The notes under the pieces are model-generated. The model saw only the letters and a list, made by a program, of their open reading frames with translations. It had not been told where the DNA came from and made no database searches. From Jacaranda mimosifolia (Eukaryota > Streptophyta > Magnoliopsida > Lamiales > Bignoniaceae): 64,000 bases of DNA. A program made the position numbers and the translations under genes. How positions within the stretch are numbered: position 1 is the stretch's first letter; each line of letters opens with the position of its first letter. Positions 22,669-34,933 of the stretch are shown here, in pieces. Location of the stretch: contig CM032122.1 of NCBI GenBank assembly GCA_018894105.1, positions 37,789,404 through 37,853,403 of the forward strand, read 5' to 3'.

Positions 22669-23157
22669 GGCCCATTTGGTTTCATCTTCTGGAGCCATTT
22701 TTATTTTTTAATAAAAATACATAGTAAAAAACTAGTTTATAAAAAATATTTTTAAAAATAAGTTGTTTTTGGATGAGTTATTCAAAATTATAGATTTATA
22801 TAGGTGTGAAATGAATTGTATTTGGATGTTGGGTGTTTTGTATTAAAAATTGTGTAGTTTTTTAATTTGAATTGATGATGTGATGTGTAATTGTTTGAAA
22901 AAATAATATTATAATTTAAATTTGAATAATTTATAATATTTTTGCGGTAAATGTTATTTGAAAAGTATTGAGAAGATAAAAAAGTATATATAAATAATAA
23001 TAGAGGGGAAATAGGTATGAAAATAGAGAGAAAATATAAAAAGTAATGTTTTAAAAATGAAAATATATGAGAATATGGTGTAGAAGTTGATAGTTTTTTA
23101 TTTTTATTTTGAGAAGAATAAAAATAGGATTTGAAAATGAAAACGAAGGGGGCCCTT
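22669..23157 (-). mobile_element. MITE, family M1-related
   Basis: The ends are inverted: GGGCCCATTTGGTTTCAT at the left and, on the other strand, GGGCCCCCTTCGTTTTCATT at the right. The right half is the reverse complement of the M1 family core seen at 857-1191 (AGTTGATAG..., GAATGAAAAT-like blocks). The open frames inside are not genes. Confidence 0.6.
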
Positions 23158-23512
23158 AGGTTGTGTTTGGTTTCATTTTCATTTTTTATTTTCAATCTCC
23201 ATGTTTTCATGCACTCTTAATTTTTGTATCAAGGTTTGTGTGGAATTAAAATTGTGTTTGAATTAATAAATGATATTATATAATATATATATATATATAT
23301 ATTGTGAAGTTGATTAGATTGTAGGATATAGATAGTCGTCACTAAAATTTATGTGGAAAAAATATTTGAATGGTGATGTGATTTGAGACTTTGATGTGAT
23401 AAGATATAAGATTGAAGATGTTATAGTAATTATGAAATTATTATTTATAGTGAGATGTAATATTGGTAATTGATTGTAAAAGACCCATCTCTCATCTCAC
23501 GCCCCTTCCCCC

Positions 23513-23514
<2 letters not shown>

Positions 23515-23553
<39 letters not shown>
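23515..23553. repeat. (CT)n microsatellite
   Basis: About nineteen tandem CT dinucleotides after a short C-rich stretch. Confidence 0.95.
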
Positions 23554-23556
<3 letters not shown>

Positions 23557-24476
23557 CTAATATTGAATCCTATTGAATAACCTTTTTTGTTTACCTACAA
23601 TCATTTAAAATAGAAACTGCCTTACACTTACCTAGCAACATTGCACAATAACAAATTTCACAATTAAAATCCATAATGCAGAATCATAGTTCAAAATAAT
23701 TGAATTCTTTATAATTTAAAATAACTGAGTTCTTACATAAAAAGTATAAAGTAAATGTGAAGCATAAAGCATAAACAAGCACATGATATTTATGTGGGAA
23801 AGTGGGGAGAAGTCATATATAGCCTAAATCTATCTTGGCCTTGTTCGAGAATGTGTTGTGCTACAGGTCTTAGAGTTGGAGCCACCATAAGACAAATCAC
23901 AAATATGACTCTCAATATGGTCCTCATCCATATACAATCCACCAGTCCAATGTGGGATTAAGCATCACTAGGGCCCATATTATTTTCTTTAAATTGATCG
24001 TTGGGGTGGGAAGAAATTTCTCAATCATAGAAGACTTAGGATGTGGTCACAATCTTGCATAACTTGTGGGTTACTTATTTGAGTGAGATGGTGAAAATGA
24101 AATAACAAATAGATTATCAGCTTCATTCATGTCGCGTGTCCTTTGAAAGGTCATATACTTTGACCGATCAATAGTCTCAACATCAAAGATTCAATGTAAT
24201 ATCATCCAATATCTTTTTCGAATTAGATCGAAAAATATTGCCTCATACCTAAAAATCACTACAAACAAATAAATAACAAAAAAGATGAACCCTTCATTTA
24301 TGGTACAAAATCAATTTCGTCAGCCTTCCTCTTCTAGCTACTTGGTTCCAGTTAATAAAAGTCTGTGGTGTCGGCCTCTTGAGTGATCTACTACATTGGA
24401 CCTTCTAAAAATAGGGCTCGCAGCCCAAGATGGGTCTCCAATGCTAGGGGTGCGCCAAGCACTCGTTGAGCCGCTA
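23554..24476. other. Intergenic DNA, nothing firmly recognised
   Basis: No open frame with a recognisable product. Phrases such as CCAATGTGGGATTAAGCATC resemble retroelement LTR or intergenic repeat fragments, but no ends could be matched. Confidence 0.4.
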
Positions 24477-24484
24477 GGAAGGGT

Positions 24485-25008
24485 TAGGATGGCAGTGGGA
24501 CGAGTTTGAGGCGGGTTAGGCTCGCCCTATACCCCACCTCGCGAGACAATACCCCACCCCATATTCCACTCCACCCCGCCCAGTCCAGCCCCATCTAGTC
24601 GAGTTGGCGGGTTTAACTTGCCAACCCAAAAGGAATTAGAAAAATTAGAATCAGTCAATGAAAGCATCAAATCAAAACCACTTGACAGCAATTAAAATTC
24701 AAATTTTGAATACAAAAATAAAAAATCCATGCAAATAAGATAAGATTCTAAAAGCAAAATAGGAGATAAAAATAGAATTAAAGTAATAACAATCATAATA
24801 TCCAAATTTTTATATATTGCGATTTGTGAGTTTGACAATAAATTGAAGCAAAAAAACTCAAAATTTTTAAGTTCAACAAGCTTCCACCATATAGTTCTAA
24901 TCCCCATCTAAATTAACTCATCACACTTTCTTCAGTATCTTCTTCATCAAGCGTAGTTGAACATTATTTTTAATTAGAAAAATATAAAATTATTATTATT
25001 ATTATTAT

Positions 25009-25039
<31 letters not shown>

Positions 25040-25231
25040 TTCATTATCATCATCATATATAAAATATTTATGTGGCGGGTTTGGGGCGGGGTCAGTAAAA
25101 CTCATACCCCACCCCAAATAATCGAGTTAGGAAAATTCCAACTCATACCCCGTTAAGTCGTCCCAAACCCGTCCCATTTGGGATTGGTTGAGCTTGGATT
25201 TAGGTTTTGCCCTGCCCCATTGCCATCCCTA
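24485..25231. mobile_element. hAT-type MITE with 8-bp TSD
   Basis: The left end is TAGGATGGCAGTGGGACG; the right end on the other strand is TTAGGGATGGCAATGGGGCA. The octamers GGAAGGGT (24477-24484) and AGAAGGGT (25232-25239) match at seven of eight positions, as expected for hAT. Subterminal GGCGGGTT and CCCCACCCC motifs are repeated. An internal (TAT)n/(TAG)n microsatellite lies at about 24990-25040. A truncated or diverged relative is at 50525-50886. Confidence 0.8.
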
Positions 25232-25801
25232 AGAAGGGTTGCACATCCAGTCGTTTGTTCTCCACATTTCACATCGGGATGCCACAGATGGGCTGGAGTA
25301 TCGAACTCTGAATCCCGTATCTTCTTAGGTTCCGTACGTCAAAAAGGATTCCTCATAGACAACATCATATGACATTGCACGGATGGATCCAAAGTCTTTT
25401 GTAGAAATCAATAAAATGTTGAGCTTTCAATCCTAGAGCGTGCTCACGTAGAATCAAGGTTAATTAAAAATTGAGTACTTAAATGCCTTTTGATTTTCAG
25501 AGTTTGTTGTTATATTTATTGAGTCTTTGATGAGTTTGAACACATTTAGATTGGGGAAGGCATACGTTGGTAGGTTCAATGGCTTTTTTTATTTAGTTAA
25601 TTTGGCCTCTTATTAATTGAGTTTTTATTTTTATGCCCCTAGGGTGTTAATTTGACATAACAACAATATAATTATCATCATCATTGTTATTATTAAATTA
25701 TGAGAGGATGATTTTTCCTTTGTGAAGATCAACTTATATTCACATATGATAAAATTCAAAATGGTGGTTAGAAGATATGAAATTGTAATTTTATCTTTTA
25801 A
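25232..25801. other. Intergenic DNA, nothing recognised
   Basis: The sequence on either side of the hAT insertion (about 24420-24484 and 25240-25380) is comparatively GC-rich, but I recognise no product in it. Confidence 0.45.
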
Positions 25802-26176
25802 CTAGCTATTGTGGCATGCAATCCTGCACGCACAAATTAATTATCATAGTATTTGATACTAACTTTATTAACAAATAATAAAACACTCAATTTTTTATAT
25901 AAACTAGATAACGATAGCATAAAACACACCAATAACATAATATATTAATTATCGATTAATATAAACTCATATATAGCAAACAATTGGCATTTCATAGATT
26001 TTTACATTATATTTTGACCATGTTAGTTGTATTTTCTCATTTCATACCGAATGAGGTATTTTTTAAAATTAAATTAAAAATTAAGAATATAATTATTAAT
26101 TCAAATTTTGTTATTGTATGATGTAAGCATCACTTTAAATACATAAAAGGTCTTTCTTTTTTATATAGTATAGAGA
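25802..26176 (-). mobile_element. Non-autonomous Helitron
   Basis: On the minus strand it begins A|TCTCTATACTATATAAA and ends GTGCGTGCAGGATTGCATGC...CAATAGCTAG|T. The 3' end has a GC-rich hairpin (GTGCGTGCA pairing with TGCATGCCAC) about ten bases before CTAG, and the flanks are A and T. TC start, CTRR end, subterminal hairpin and insertion between A and T are the Helitron hallmarks. At 375 bp it has no coding capacity. The relic at 2138-2500 is the same family. Confidence 0.75.
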
Positions 26177-26535
26177 TGACAAATATCCGATAATTTGATA
26201 CATTCATTTTTATCTAACTAATTTATAATTAAACACACAACAACCGATTGTTGCTTGTATGCCATGATTATGTACACAAACTAGCAAAAATCTTAAACAT
26301 TTAGAAACCTATGATGATATATTTATAATTCTAATTTTCTTATCATATTTAATATTTCAAATAAACAAAAAGGAAAAAACAGACCAATTCCGATGTACAT
26401 GTGTTATGTGTGTAATGGGAACAGTCTATATGACTCTTAAGAATCGTATAACCTACTAAGGTAAAAATTGTGAAAAAGGGATGAATTTACATTGCCGTCC
26501 AGGTCGAAACCAGTAAGTAACTTATACATGCAACA

Positions 26536-29417
26536 TTAGCCCTGTGATTTGGTCCTCCTCTGAGAAGCACATAATTTGTCTTCTTCATCCTCGCTTGTGA
26601 GTCTGCGTGAAGAATGGCTCCTTCCGGCCTCATCTTGGGTTGGATCATATGTCTGAGAAGCAAGAAAGTTCAAGGCTTTAACAATATCAGTGACCAGTGG
26701 GCGCATGTTGGGCTGCTCCTGGATGCACATTGCAGCAATTGCTAGAGCTTGGTACAACCCTCTAATCGGATATTGTCCTTCCAGCTCTGGGTCAGCCATT
26801 TGAGGGAATTTCTTTCGGTCCTTGAACAACGGTCTCGCCTGTAAAACATTAACTTCCACAAACGTTAATCATTCGACCATGGCAGGAACAACAAATGTTC
26901 CCTATAATGTTCAAAGACTGTAAGAAAACATCGTTTCACTAACAGAAAATTTATGATGAATAGGGTTCTATTACAAATCAAAGACAATTTTTTTATGAAT
27001 TACTAACGAATAAAAGCATATTTTAGTAATAATACTTGCGACTAATATGAAGGGTCTATATTGATATAAAGAGTCAGTGACAAATTTCATAACTTTAAAC
27101 CTTGTGATTGAATGATTTTTCGATTTGTAATCACAAATTAATTATGTGATGTACATAATTAATTACTGAAGAAGCATATAATGACAGGTTTTTGAAATAA
27201 ATGCATTACAAAATCATGTTTTGAGACAGTTTTCATTAAATTTGTGATTTTTTCGTTAGTGAAGCAGTATTTTCTTGTAGTGAAACAAAAATGGGAAAAA
27301 ATTAAAGATACTGACCCATTCGACTAGATTTTGTTCAGCAGCAGATCTTCGATTGTCAATGGCCTTCCTGCCGGTGATGATCTCCAGAAGAACAACACCA
27401 AAACTATATATATCTGATTTGAATGTAAGTTGGCCGGTCATAGCATAATCAGGGGCGCAGTATCCATATGTGCCCATCACTCTAGTGGAAACATGAGTTT
27501 GATCTCCAGACGGGCCGACTTTGGCTAAACCAAAATCAGATAGTTTGGCATGATATCCCTCCCCAAGTAAAATGTTGGAGCACTTCAAATCACGGTATAT
27601 AACCGGTGGTTTCATCTGGTTATGCAAATACTCCAACCCGTTTGCTGCACCAGATGCTATCTTCATTCTACTGTTCCAGTCCAGGACATTTCTATTAGGC
27701 CGAAGGCCTATAAAAACCAAAAGTCAAGCAAATAAATCCCTCAAGTATCTAAAAGCAGCACAACATGTTCAACAAGGGAAAATCTTCACAACTTACCAAA
27801 TAAATGGTCCTCCAAAGAACCTAACGGCATATACTCATAGACTAACAGTCTCTGATCTCCCTCAGCACAGTAACCAATTAGTTTAACAAGATTAGGGTGC
27901 TCGGCATTACTCAACGTCAATACTTCGACCACAAATTCTCTAATCCCTTGACAACCGTTTCGATCTAGTTGCTTGATGGCCACAATCTGCAAGAATTCGC
28001 CAACAAATGAAGCAATTGAATAATAATAAATATATATAATGCGATTGGATTATGTTATAAACTATCCAAACTGACCTCACTGGTATCCTTCAAATGACCT
28101 TTATAAACTTTTCCAAAGCCTCCCTCGCCCAAAAAATACTCTGCTTTGAAATTCTCTGTTGCTTCGACTAAGTCTAAAAAGGCAAATCTCCTTGCTTTGA
28201 AGCCGTCGGTCTCGGCAGCAGAACTAGGCCTCGAACTAGCATCAGCCTGCGTTGCTCTGTTCTCCACGGCAGAATAAGAGACAACTTTAGGCTCTTCCTT
28301 CACAACTTCATGCGGGCCCTCCTTGGAAAAGTCTAAACAACATATCACAACAATGAAAAGAAAGAATTAAGGCTTAAAAAAAAAAAAAAAAAAAAAGAAT
28401 GATATATGGCCCACTGAATCAATAATGAATAATAAATCTAAAATGCAAAAAGCGCATATTAAAGTTGTAAAGCCAAACAATTCATTCCAATCACTAGAAT
28501 ATAAAAGGCCAATAAATAACAAGCATAGGGGACAAAGTTTTGGAAAACAAGTATATTATATTAGATCTTCACAGAATAAAGATTTGTTAAACGTCAAATA
28601 TCATCACCAGTTGCACCGTCTCCTGCTACAGTCAGAGAACAAACAAAATGATATCCTCAAAAACGATGATGCTCTAGACACCTCTGGTAAGACATCTTCA
28701 GCCCATATACCCCATCTTACATAAGCAAATCAAAAACATGAACCTAAACGTACTAAAATACCAGGTTCACCCTTTTTCAAACCATTAGATGCCTAATCAA
28801 CAGAAATTCAAGAATTCAGCATTCGGAGCGACAAGATGCATATATGCACATGCATGGATGTAAATTAATGTAAGATCCTGTTAAAAATAAAAAGATTAAG
28901 AAAAAACACGCAAACACACAAAGGGGATTCGTATAAACGCCGTCAGGAGCGAAATTGAAATATATAAAAATAAATTAGGCACAACATGAAATCATTTGTT
29001 TCATGCAAGTCAATAAAAATGAATTTCCCCCAGAGAATGGCACAGCCGAACATGCAAATCAAGAAAAAATGAATCCCACAGAGACCAAATGAAAAGAAAA
29101 TGAAGATAATCAAATCCTCGATGATAACCCAAGAAAAATTGAAAATAGATCCTTTGTCTGAAAACCCACGTCGAGAATTCCAAAACGCACAGAAAATTAC
29201 AAAAAATAAATCTTTTTAAAAATCCCATAATTAAAAGAGGAAAAAAAAAAAAAAAAGGATGGCATTTGATTTAATACTATCTTTGATCACTCGTACCTGG
29301 TGGCGTCTGTGCATGATCATCATCTCTTCTACAACGATTATTGTTGCTATTACTCTTCCTCTTTCTGTATTGTTTCTTCTTAATGGATGATTGTCCAGAG
29401 CAAGGGAAACACCCCAT
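26536..29417 (-). CDS. Receptor-like cytoplasmic kinase, subfamily VII (PBL-type), 5 exons
   Basis: Exons in transcript order: 29297-29417, 28076-28332, 27797-27986, 27316-27707, 26536-26838. They total 1263 nt, 420 aa, in frame with GT-AG introns. The N-terminus MGCFPCSG offers Gly2 for myristoylation and Cys3/Cys6 for palmitoylation, so plasma-membrane anchoring is likely. The kinase domain has the glycine loop GEGGFG (109-114), Lys131, YRDLK with Asp229, DFG at 247-249 and an activation loop [13 protein letters not shown]. The blocks [20 protein letters not shown] and ITGRKAIDN place it in RLCK-VII near the PBL27/PBL5-7 group, which relays signals from surface immune or hormone receptors. 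The exact orthologue is not decided. Oddity: the usual APE motif reads APD (274-276). The Ser/Arg/Glu-rich C-terminal tail is divergent. A CACTA MITE occupies the last intron. Confidence 0.94.
26937..27282. mobile_element. CACTA-type MITE in the last intron of the RLCK gene
   Basis: It begins CACTAACAGAAAATTTATGA and ends TTTTCTTGTAGTG, which on the other strand is CACTACAAGAAAATACTGC. The inverted match extends outward (GTTTCACTA / TAGTGAAAC), so the 3-bp duplication cannot be identified cleanly. It is wholly inside the intron between exons 26536-26838 and 27316-27707, so the CDS is not interrupted. Confidence 0.65.
28333..29296 (-). other. First intron of the RLCK gene
   Basis: A 964-bp intron between the short N-terminal anchor exon and the kinase-domain exons. 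It contains two long A runs (about 28377-28396 and 29240-29255 on the + strand, which are T runs in the transcript). Open frames here lack recognisable domains. Confidence 0.7.
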
Positions 29418-30996
29418 GGCTTCCTCTCCTCCTCCTCTCTCTTCTATATATCTCTTTCTCTCTCTTTTTATGTATTTCTTGGTGTAATTCTCTTGCTTTC
29501 TCAGCTACATATAACAGAGAATGGGAAAGAAAGAGTTACGACAAATTTTTCAGAAAGAGAAGAAGACAGAGAACTGAACCTTAACACATTTGTTTTTGTT
29601 TTTTGCTCCACCTTTCTACCTCACACAACCTTATATTTTTAGAGATATTATGCTGCTTTCCGCGTAAGGGCTCATTCCAAAGGCCACCCAATTGCTCTCC
29701 GCCACGTAATACAATATCAGGCGTTTTATTACGTGTTTATTTTTAATTGGTTTCAATTTTAGGGCTGCACCGTATCATTATGTGCATTAGTATAAAAATG
29801 GTAGTGCTTGGGTCACAGGCCTGTCGTGGATATACTCTAGGCAGAATATTTGACAGACGGAGCAAAGCCTTTTATTTCATTAGTAAATTATTTGGGGCCC
29901 ACTTCTCCTGCCCATCTACGGCGGGTAGACGCGGAGAGTGGAGATGGTGACCATTGCGTTATTAATTCGGTGGGGCTGGAACAGCATAGGCCCCTAGAAA
30001 GGCGTTGACTTTTTGCTTATTTCCAATGATTTAGTGACGCGTGTCCAGGCGAAGTTTGATTTTCAGGTATGTAATTACTGCGTGATTAATTTAGGGCAAC
30101 GCCATTCGCAGTTTCTGGTCAGAGAATTTTCAGAACTTTGTCTGAACATTCCGGAAAATAAGCGGTTTTTGGTGTGTGAAGTTTGAATGCCAATATTTTC
30201 TTTCCCATTATAAAAGGAAGGGAAAAAAATAAAAGAATTTTGCCCATTTTATATAATTTCATGTATTATTATATGATTGTTTAAAATCAGTAATTAAAAG
30301 CTAATAATATCATTTGTTTTTTTTTTAGAATATTACAAATAACGAAATTAATCTTTTCAATCAGTCAATATTATCATATTATTAAATCAAGTAAATTGAA
30401 GTATAATATAATGAAATTCACATAATGTGCACAACGTGTTCATTTCAAGTCAAACACAAAATCTCCCACATAATATAGAAGACTAATGTCAGTGGAATAC
30501 AAGCCACTAGACAATAATATCATTATTCAAACAATAGAAAGTTTCAAAGAAAAAAGAATTATATTTTAATAAATGAGACGTTATAAAAAGAAAGTAAGAA
30601 CAGTATAATTGAAATCAAACGGAATATTTATTTTTGTCTTATGTTGTAAGGAAATAGGAATGTGTCAAGATAATGTCTTTATCTTTTGCTAGTTTTATAC
30701 TTCTAAGTTAAAAAATATATCACATTTTAGGTAATAAATGTGACAAGATCTACTTAACTTAATTGTTAAGATTTCAATGCTTTAAGGAGAGGAAAAAAAG
30801 AAGAATTATTAAAAAAAAATTAATAATCTTTCTTAGACGTAACAAAATAAAGTGAGGATTTTCTTTTTCTTGGTGCAGAAAGAAAGGAAATTTTCTTTTC
30901 AGATTTGCATTAAAACATGGTGTATAACGAATTTGGAAGCATTATGGAGAAAAAGTTGTAGGAAGCTTTTTAGTAGTGATTGTCACTCACTCCCAC
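29418..30996. other. RLCK 5' region and intergenic DNA
   Basis: Just upstream of the RLCK start the minus strand is GA-rich (29420-29560), a common 5' UTR pattern. ACGT cores (for example GCCACGTAA at about 29701) and a TTGAC box near 30007 are possible regulatory sites but unproven. No further gene seen. Confidence 0.45.
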
Positions 30997-31526
30997 TATG
31001 GGTGGTCACGGGTCGGATTGAGTCGAATTTGTAAAAAAAATTATTTCAAATTAATTAAATTAAATTGGGTTGAGTTTGATCGGATTTTATGGAGTTGGAT
31101 TTTCAGACCTGACTAAAATCAATTCAATTTAAGTTGGGTTGACTCGGGTCGAATAGTCAGGTATGCCTCTTTAATTTTATCTTTTCAAAAATTAGATATT
31201 ATTTTGAGTATTATTAGTGGACTTGTTGGCAGTAGGCTAGAGGAAAAAGAAAATAATGAGGAAGGGGTTTAGGGATTTAGAAACGAGTGGAAAATAAAAT
31301 GAATAAAAGTTAAACATAGAGATAGAAAAGAAAAGTGAATAAAACTTATATATATGTATAATATTTTAATTTTAAATCAGGTAATCGAGTTGGGTTAGTT
31401 TGGGTACACATATAATGGAACCCGAGACTGATTGAACTCGATTACCCGATCCAATTCGAATTTATTAATTTGATTTGGATCAAGCAATCGGGATCACGGG
31501 TAAATCCTATCCGACGAACACCCCTA
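30997..31526. mobile_element. hAT-like MITE (GGGTGT-ended)
   Basis: The left end TATGGGTGGTCACGGGTCGG and the right end on the other strand, TAGGGGTGTTCGTCGGATAG, are inverted relatives. Subterminal GGGTTGAGTT and CGATTACCCGA motifs repeat. Flanking octamers match only weakly. A second member with similar ends is at 57849-58470. Confidence 0.6.
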
Positions 31527-32560
31527 ACTGCGATTACAAAAAATATTACTCCTTTTTCTTCCTTCATCATCTAGAATTCTAGAATGCTCTCTTTCCCAGG
31601 ATAAAAAAGTCCATATTTCTTATTTTTCATTTTAATTAAAATTTCTTAGTCTTGGATATAAGCTATGGTTTTGTATAAGAAATTAGGTTTTAGAAAAGGA
31701 AAAAAAAAATGATATTTACACTAAAAAAAATAATTATAGTACTAATTAATTAAGTATGGTAGATGACGATTATATTAAGAACAAAATCCATCAGATTCTC
31801 TGATTTTCAGAACTGTTCCACATACCAAACAAGGATATTAATTAGTGCAAAGAAGGGTTAAGTGCTGGTAATGTGACAAATAAGTATGTCTGAATATCCC
31901 TAATCCAATTAAGAGAAAAGAAGAATATGTGGTCGGATTAGAATATTAATTAAGTGAAGGGTGACTATGATCTAATTAAATTATTAAAGTTGTTTCTTGT
32001 TTTGAGGTTGTTATAAATCCTCAATTGGATTAATACAATTATAGTACAAATAAAAATAAAGTATTAACAAATATTTGATTTATAATAATTTTGTAAGTGC
32101 TATAAGTTTTTCTGAAAAACCAATTTTTCTATATATCATTTGAAGTTAATTTAATGATAATTTGTTTAATAAGTATTTAAATGTAGATCCAAATCAACTA
32201 TGATTCATTTAATGGTATAGATAATTATACTATAGTGTACATGCATAGTTCAAACGTATTAATTAAGCTAATCTCAATACATAGCTATTTATTAACGAAA
32301 GTGAACTCAAATTTAGAAAAATTAAGACAAACCTTGTAAAGAATCTTAATATAGTCAAGAACTTCCATGTGAAAAAAAAGAAAAAAGAAAAATTTATTAT
32401 ATGCCTTGGAAACAACATTATATATACATATTCATATGAAAAATAGTTATATAATTATGTGAGATGATTCTACAATTAATGTGCCTTCTTTATATTATCG
32501 AAATCATATTTTGGTACTTATTTTTATAAATGGTCGGTTTATTTAATAAATTTAGAGTTA
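31527..32560. other. AT-rich intergenic DNA, nothing recognised
   Basis: No gene, RNA or clear repeat ends. Confidence 0.5.
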
Positions 32561-32565
32561 AATAG

Positions 32566-33262
32566 TGATGAGGGTCCGTATCGTAATACAGGTACTCTGA
32601 TTCTGATCTATATTAGGTTTAACCTCTAAGGTGGAGGTCTTCCGTTGATGATGTTTGAGAATCCTGCAATCAAGATAAACGTTAGGCTAGCCGAGTGGCC
32701 CTCGGCTTAGGCCCTCCAATGCTCAAGTCAGTATTTTCAGTATTTTTCAATGGAGTAAGGTAGTTTCAGAGTATCTCCTCTTTTTTTTGCATACCTTGTG
32801 AGGCAAGACAGAGGAGTTTTTATATTCTTCTCCTTGCAGGGAATGACAGGTAAGCCCTTGGCTTACCCTTGGGGTCTTCAGCTTCTCAAAGGGGCAATTA
32901 GTCTATTCCCCTGTTTGAATTTTGCCAGCTAGATGTCCTTTCATGCTACAGGACGGGACGGTATACTGGGTGATGCCTGCCGTGTCAGACAGTGAGGGGA
33001 TGGCATGCGCCATTAATGCGGTGGCGTGATGCCAGTCAACACATTTAATGCGGTGGCAGAGTACTGTGTAGAATTCGACCTCCTATCAGCCTGACGGGGG
33101 TTGAATATGGTCGATACTATCCGAGGGCTCTGAGGCGCCCGCCTGGGCCTGGGGGAGACTGGTTGAACATAGTCGACGTGTCCCATGGGCCCTGGGCCGT
33201 TGTCTGATCGCTGGGCCCTGGGCCGTTGCTGAACGTTGGGCCTTTTGGGCCACCCTATATCA
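32566..33262. mobile_element. Solo LTR with perfect 5-bp TSD
   Basis: It starts TGATGAGGGTCCG and ends TATATCA. AATAG flanks it exactly on both sides (32561-32565 and 33263-33267). The 697-bp body is much richer in G+C than its neighbours, and its right part has repeated GGGCCCTGGGCCGTTG units (about 33186-33225). No coding sequence or second LTR is present, so it is a solo LTR. It is probably Gypsy-class by sequence style, but the class is not proven. Confidence 0.85.
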
Positions 33263-33330
33263 AATAGATTGACATATAATTATGGTGGGGCAAATTAGAA
33301 GGATCAAAGTGAATTTTATCTTTTTACTTA

Positions 33331-33697
33331 GAGGGTGTTTGGATGAGCTTATAAACTCCAGGAGTTTAGAAGATGTCAAAAATATTTAGTATTTTTTTTC
33401 CAAAAAAAATAACTCATAATCTTCTAAAATAAAATATTGGGAGTTCATAAGCTATTTTTAAAAAAGTCAAGAGCGCCTAATTTATTTTGAAGATCTTAAC
33501 AAGCTAACTTAATTTTAATCATTTTAATTATAAAAATGTCGTTACTAACATTTTATAAACTCCAAAATATTATTTTATCCAAACACTCTAAGAATTTATT
33601 TTTAAAAAAAATATTTAACATCTTATAACATCAAAAAATATCTTATAAAATATATGAGTTTATAAGACCTTTTAAATAAAATTAGACAAACATACTC
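33331..33697. mobile_element. PIF/Harbinger (Tourist-like) MITE
   Basis: The left end GAGGGTGTTTGGATGAG and the right end on the other strand, GAGTATGTTTGTCTAAT, are inverted relatives. TTA flanks it on both sides (33328-33330 and 33698-33700), the 3-bp duplication of Harbinger-type elements. A diverged relative may lie near 35900-36260. Confidence 0.7.
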
Positions 33698-34032
33698 TTA
33701 ATTTAGAATTGTCTTTTCCATCAATAGTAGTTTTTTTTTTTTTTTAATCTAGGGAATACTCAAGCGATAATGCAAAATGATAATATATATATATATATAT
33801 ATATTCAACCCTTAAATATAATATTAATCATAAAATCGAGTGAAACAGTGGGATTTTTCCTTCTTTTTATTTTTCCTTTTTTTAATATGATACTTATGGA
33901 AAGGCCCAATAGTTCACAACGCAGAGCACAGAAATCCCCAACTGGAACGGTAGCATGAAATGGCCCAACCACCCAACCTTTAGTTAGACATACAAATTAA
34001 GCCCAACTTTGATATTTTACGGAGTCCAAGAC

Positions 34033-34154
34033 CTTTTTTTTTTTTTTTTTTCCAATTTACACACAAACACACATTATAAGTCCGTTCAGGCTCGAATTCC
34101 TGACCTCTCACATTATATGAGAGACTTATACCACTGGGCCATAAGCCACTTGAC
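34033..34154 (-). mobile_element. tRNA-derived SINE with 11-bp TSD
   Basis: On the minus strand an A box (TGGCCCAGTGGTATA) and a B box (AGGAATTCGAGCC) are followed by GTGTGTTTGTGTGT and a long A tail. GAGTCCAAGAC occurs on both sides (34022-34032 and 34155-34165), a perfect 11-bp duplication. The open frame across it is not a gene. A 3' fragment of the same family is at 49678-49745. Confidence 0.85.
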
Positions 34155-34165
34155 GAGTCCAAGAC

Positions 34166-34933
34166 TTTTAAACAATGAGTACTTCTACTCAGTTTTAATA
34201 GACGTATTTGTGCATTTATTTCTTTTCTTTTTTTTTTTCAAATACTTCGTAGTCATATCAGATATATATCTTTCCTGCCCAATACATGTCCATATTATGA
34301 AAGTATCAAATGTAGCACCCAGGACTATTTTTAAGAATATTCATGCATTATAAAAATACAATACATATTTTTTCTGAATTGACAAAATCCAGCCAAAATC
34401 TTTATTTTGAAGGATAAACAACTAGCACGAATGGAGGAATTTATGTCTATGAAATTGGGAGTCCCTCCTTATAGAGCGTTGACTGTAACTAATTAATTGA
34501 TGAAGTGATATTATTTTAATACTTATAAGTGTGAAGTTTGAAGTTCGAATTAAAGAATTTATTATAGTGTGTATCTAAATTAAAAAGGTAAAAGAAAAAG
34601 AAAGTTAGAGCATCGATTTATTTATTTAGACCCTTATAATTTAATATTTGAGTAGTTTTAGAGCACGAAAATTAGGCATTTTATATTCATAATTGGTAGT
34701 TGATAATGTTAGTGGAACCATGGTTTTGGGTGACTTTTGATCATGTGCGCTTAAGTCACTCAACCTTACCCAAAACTAAACAGATATTGATGCTTTTTTC
34801 TTAATTTTTGGGCAAAAGATACCTTAATCATTAGAACAAATATTCAATAAAACACTTTGGTCCAATAAAACACATCAAACGAGAGAGAGAGGGGACACTT
34901 TTTGGTCCAAGTCAACAACTTTTGTAATAATGA
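34166..34933. other. Intergenic DNA, nothing recognised
   Basis: AT-rich DNA. No gene or repeat ends supported. Confidence 0.5.

Noticed and set aside
22788..23210. 140-codon minus-strand open frame
   Set aside because: It is the M1-type MITE read through; composition is Phe/Tyr/Asn/Ser low-complexity and recurs in other MITE copies.
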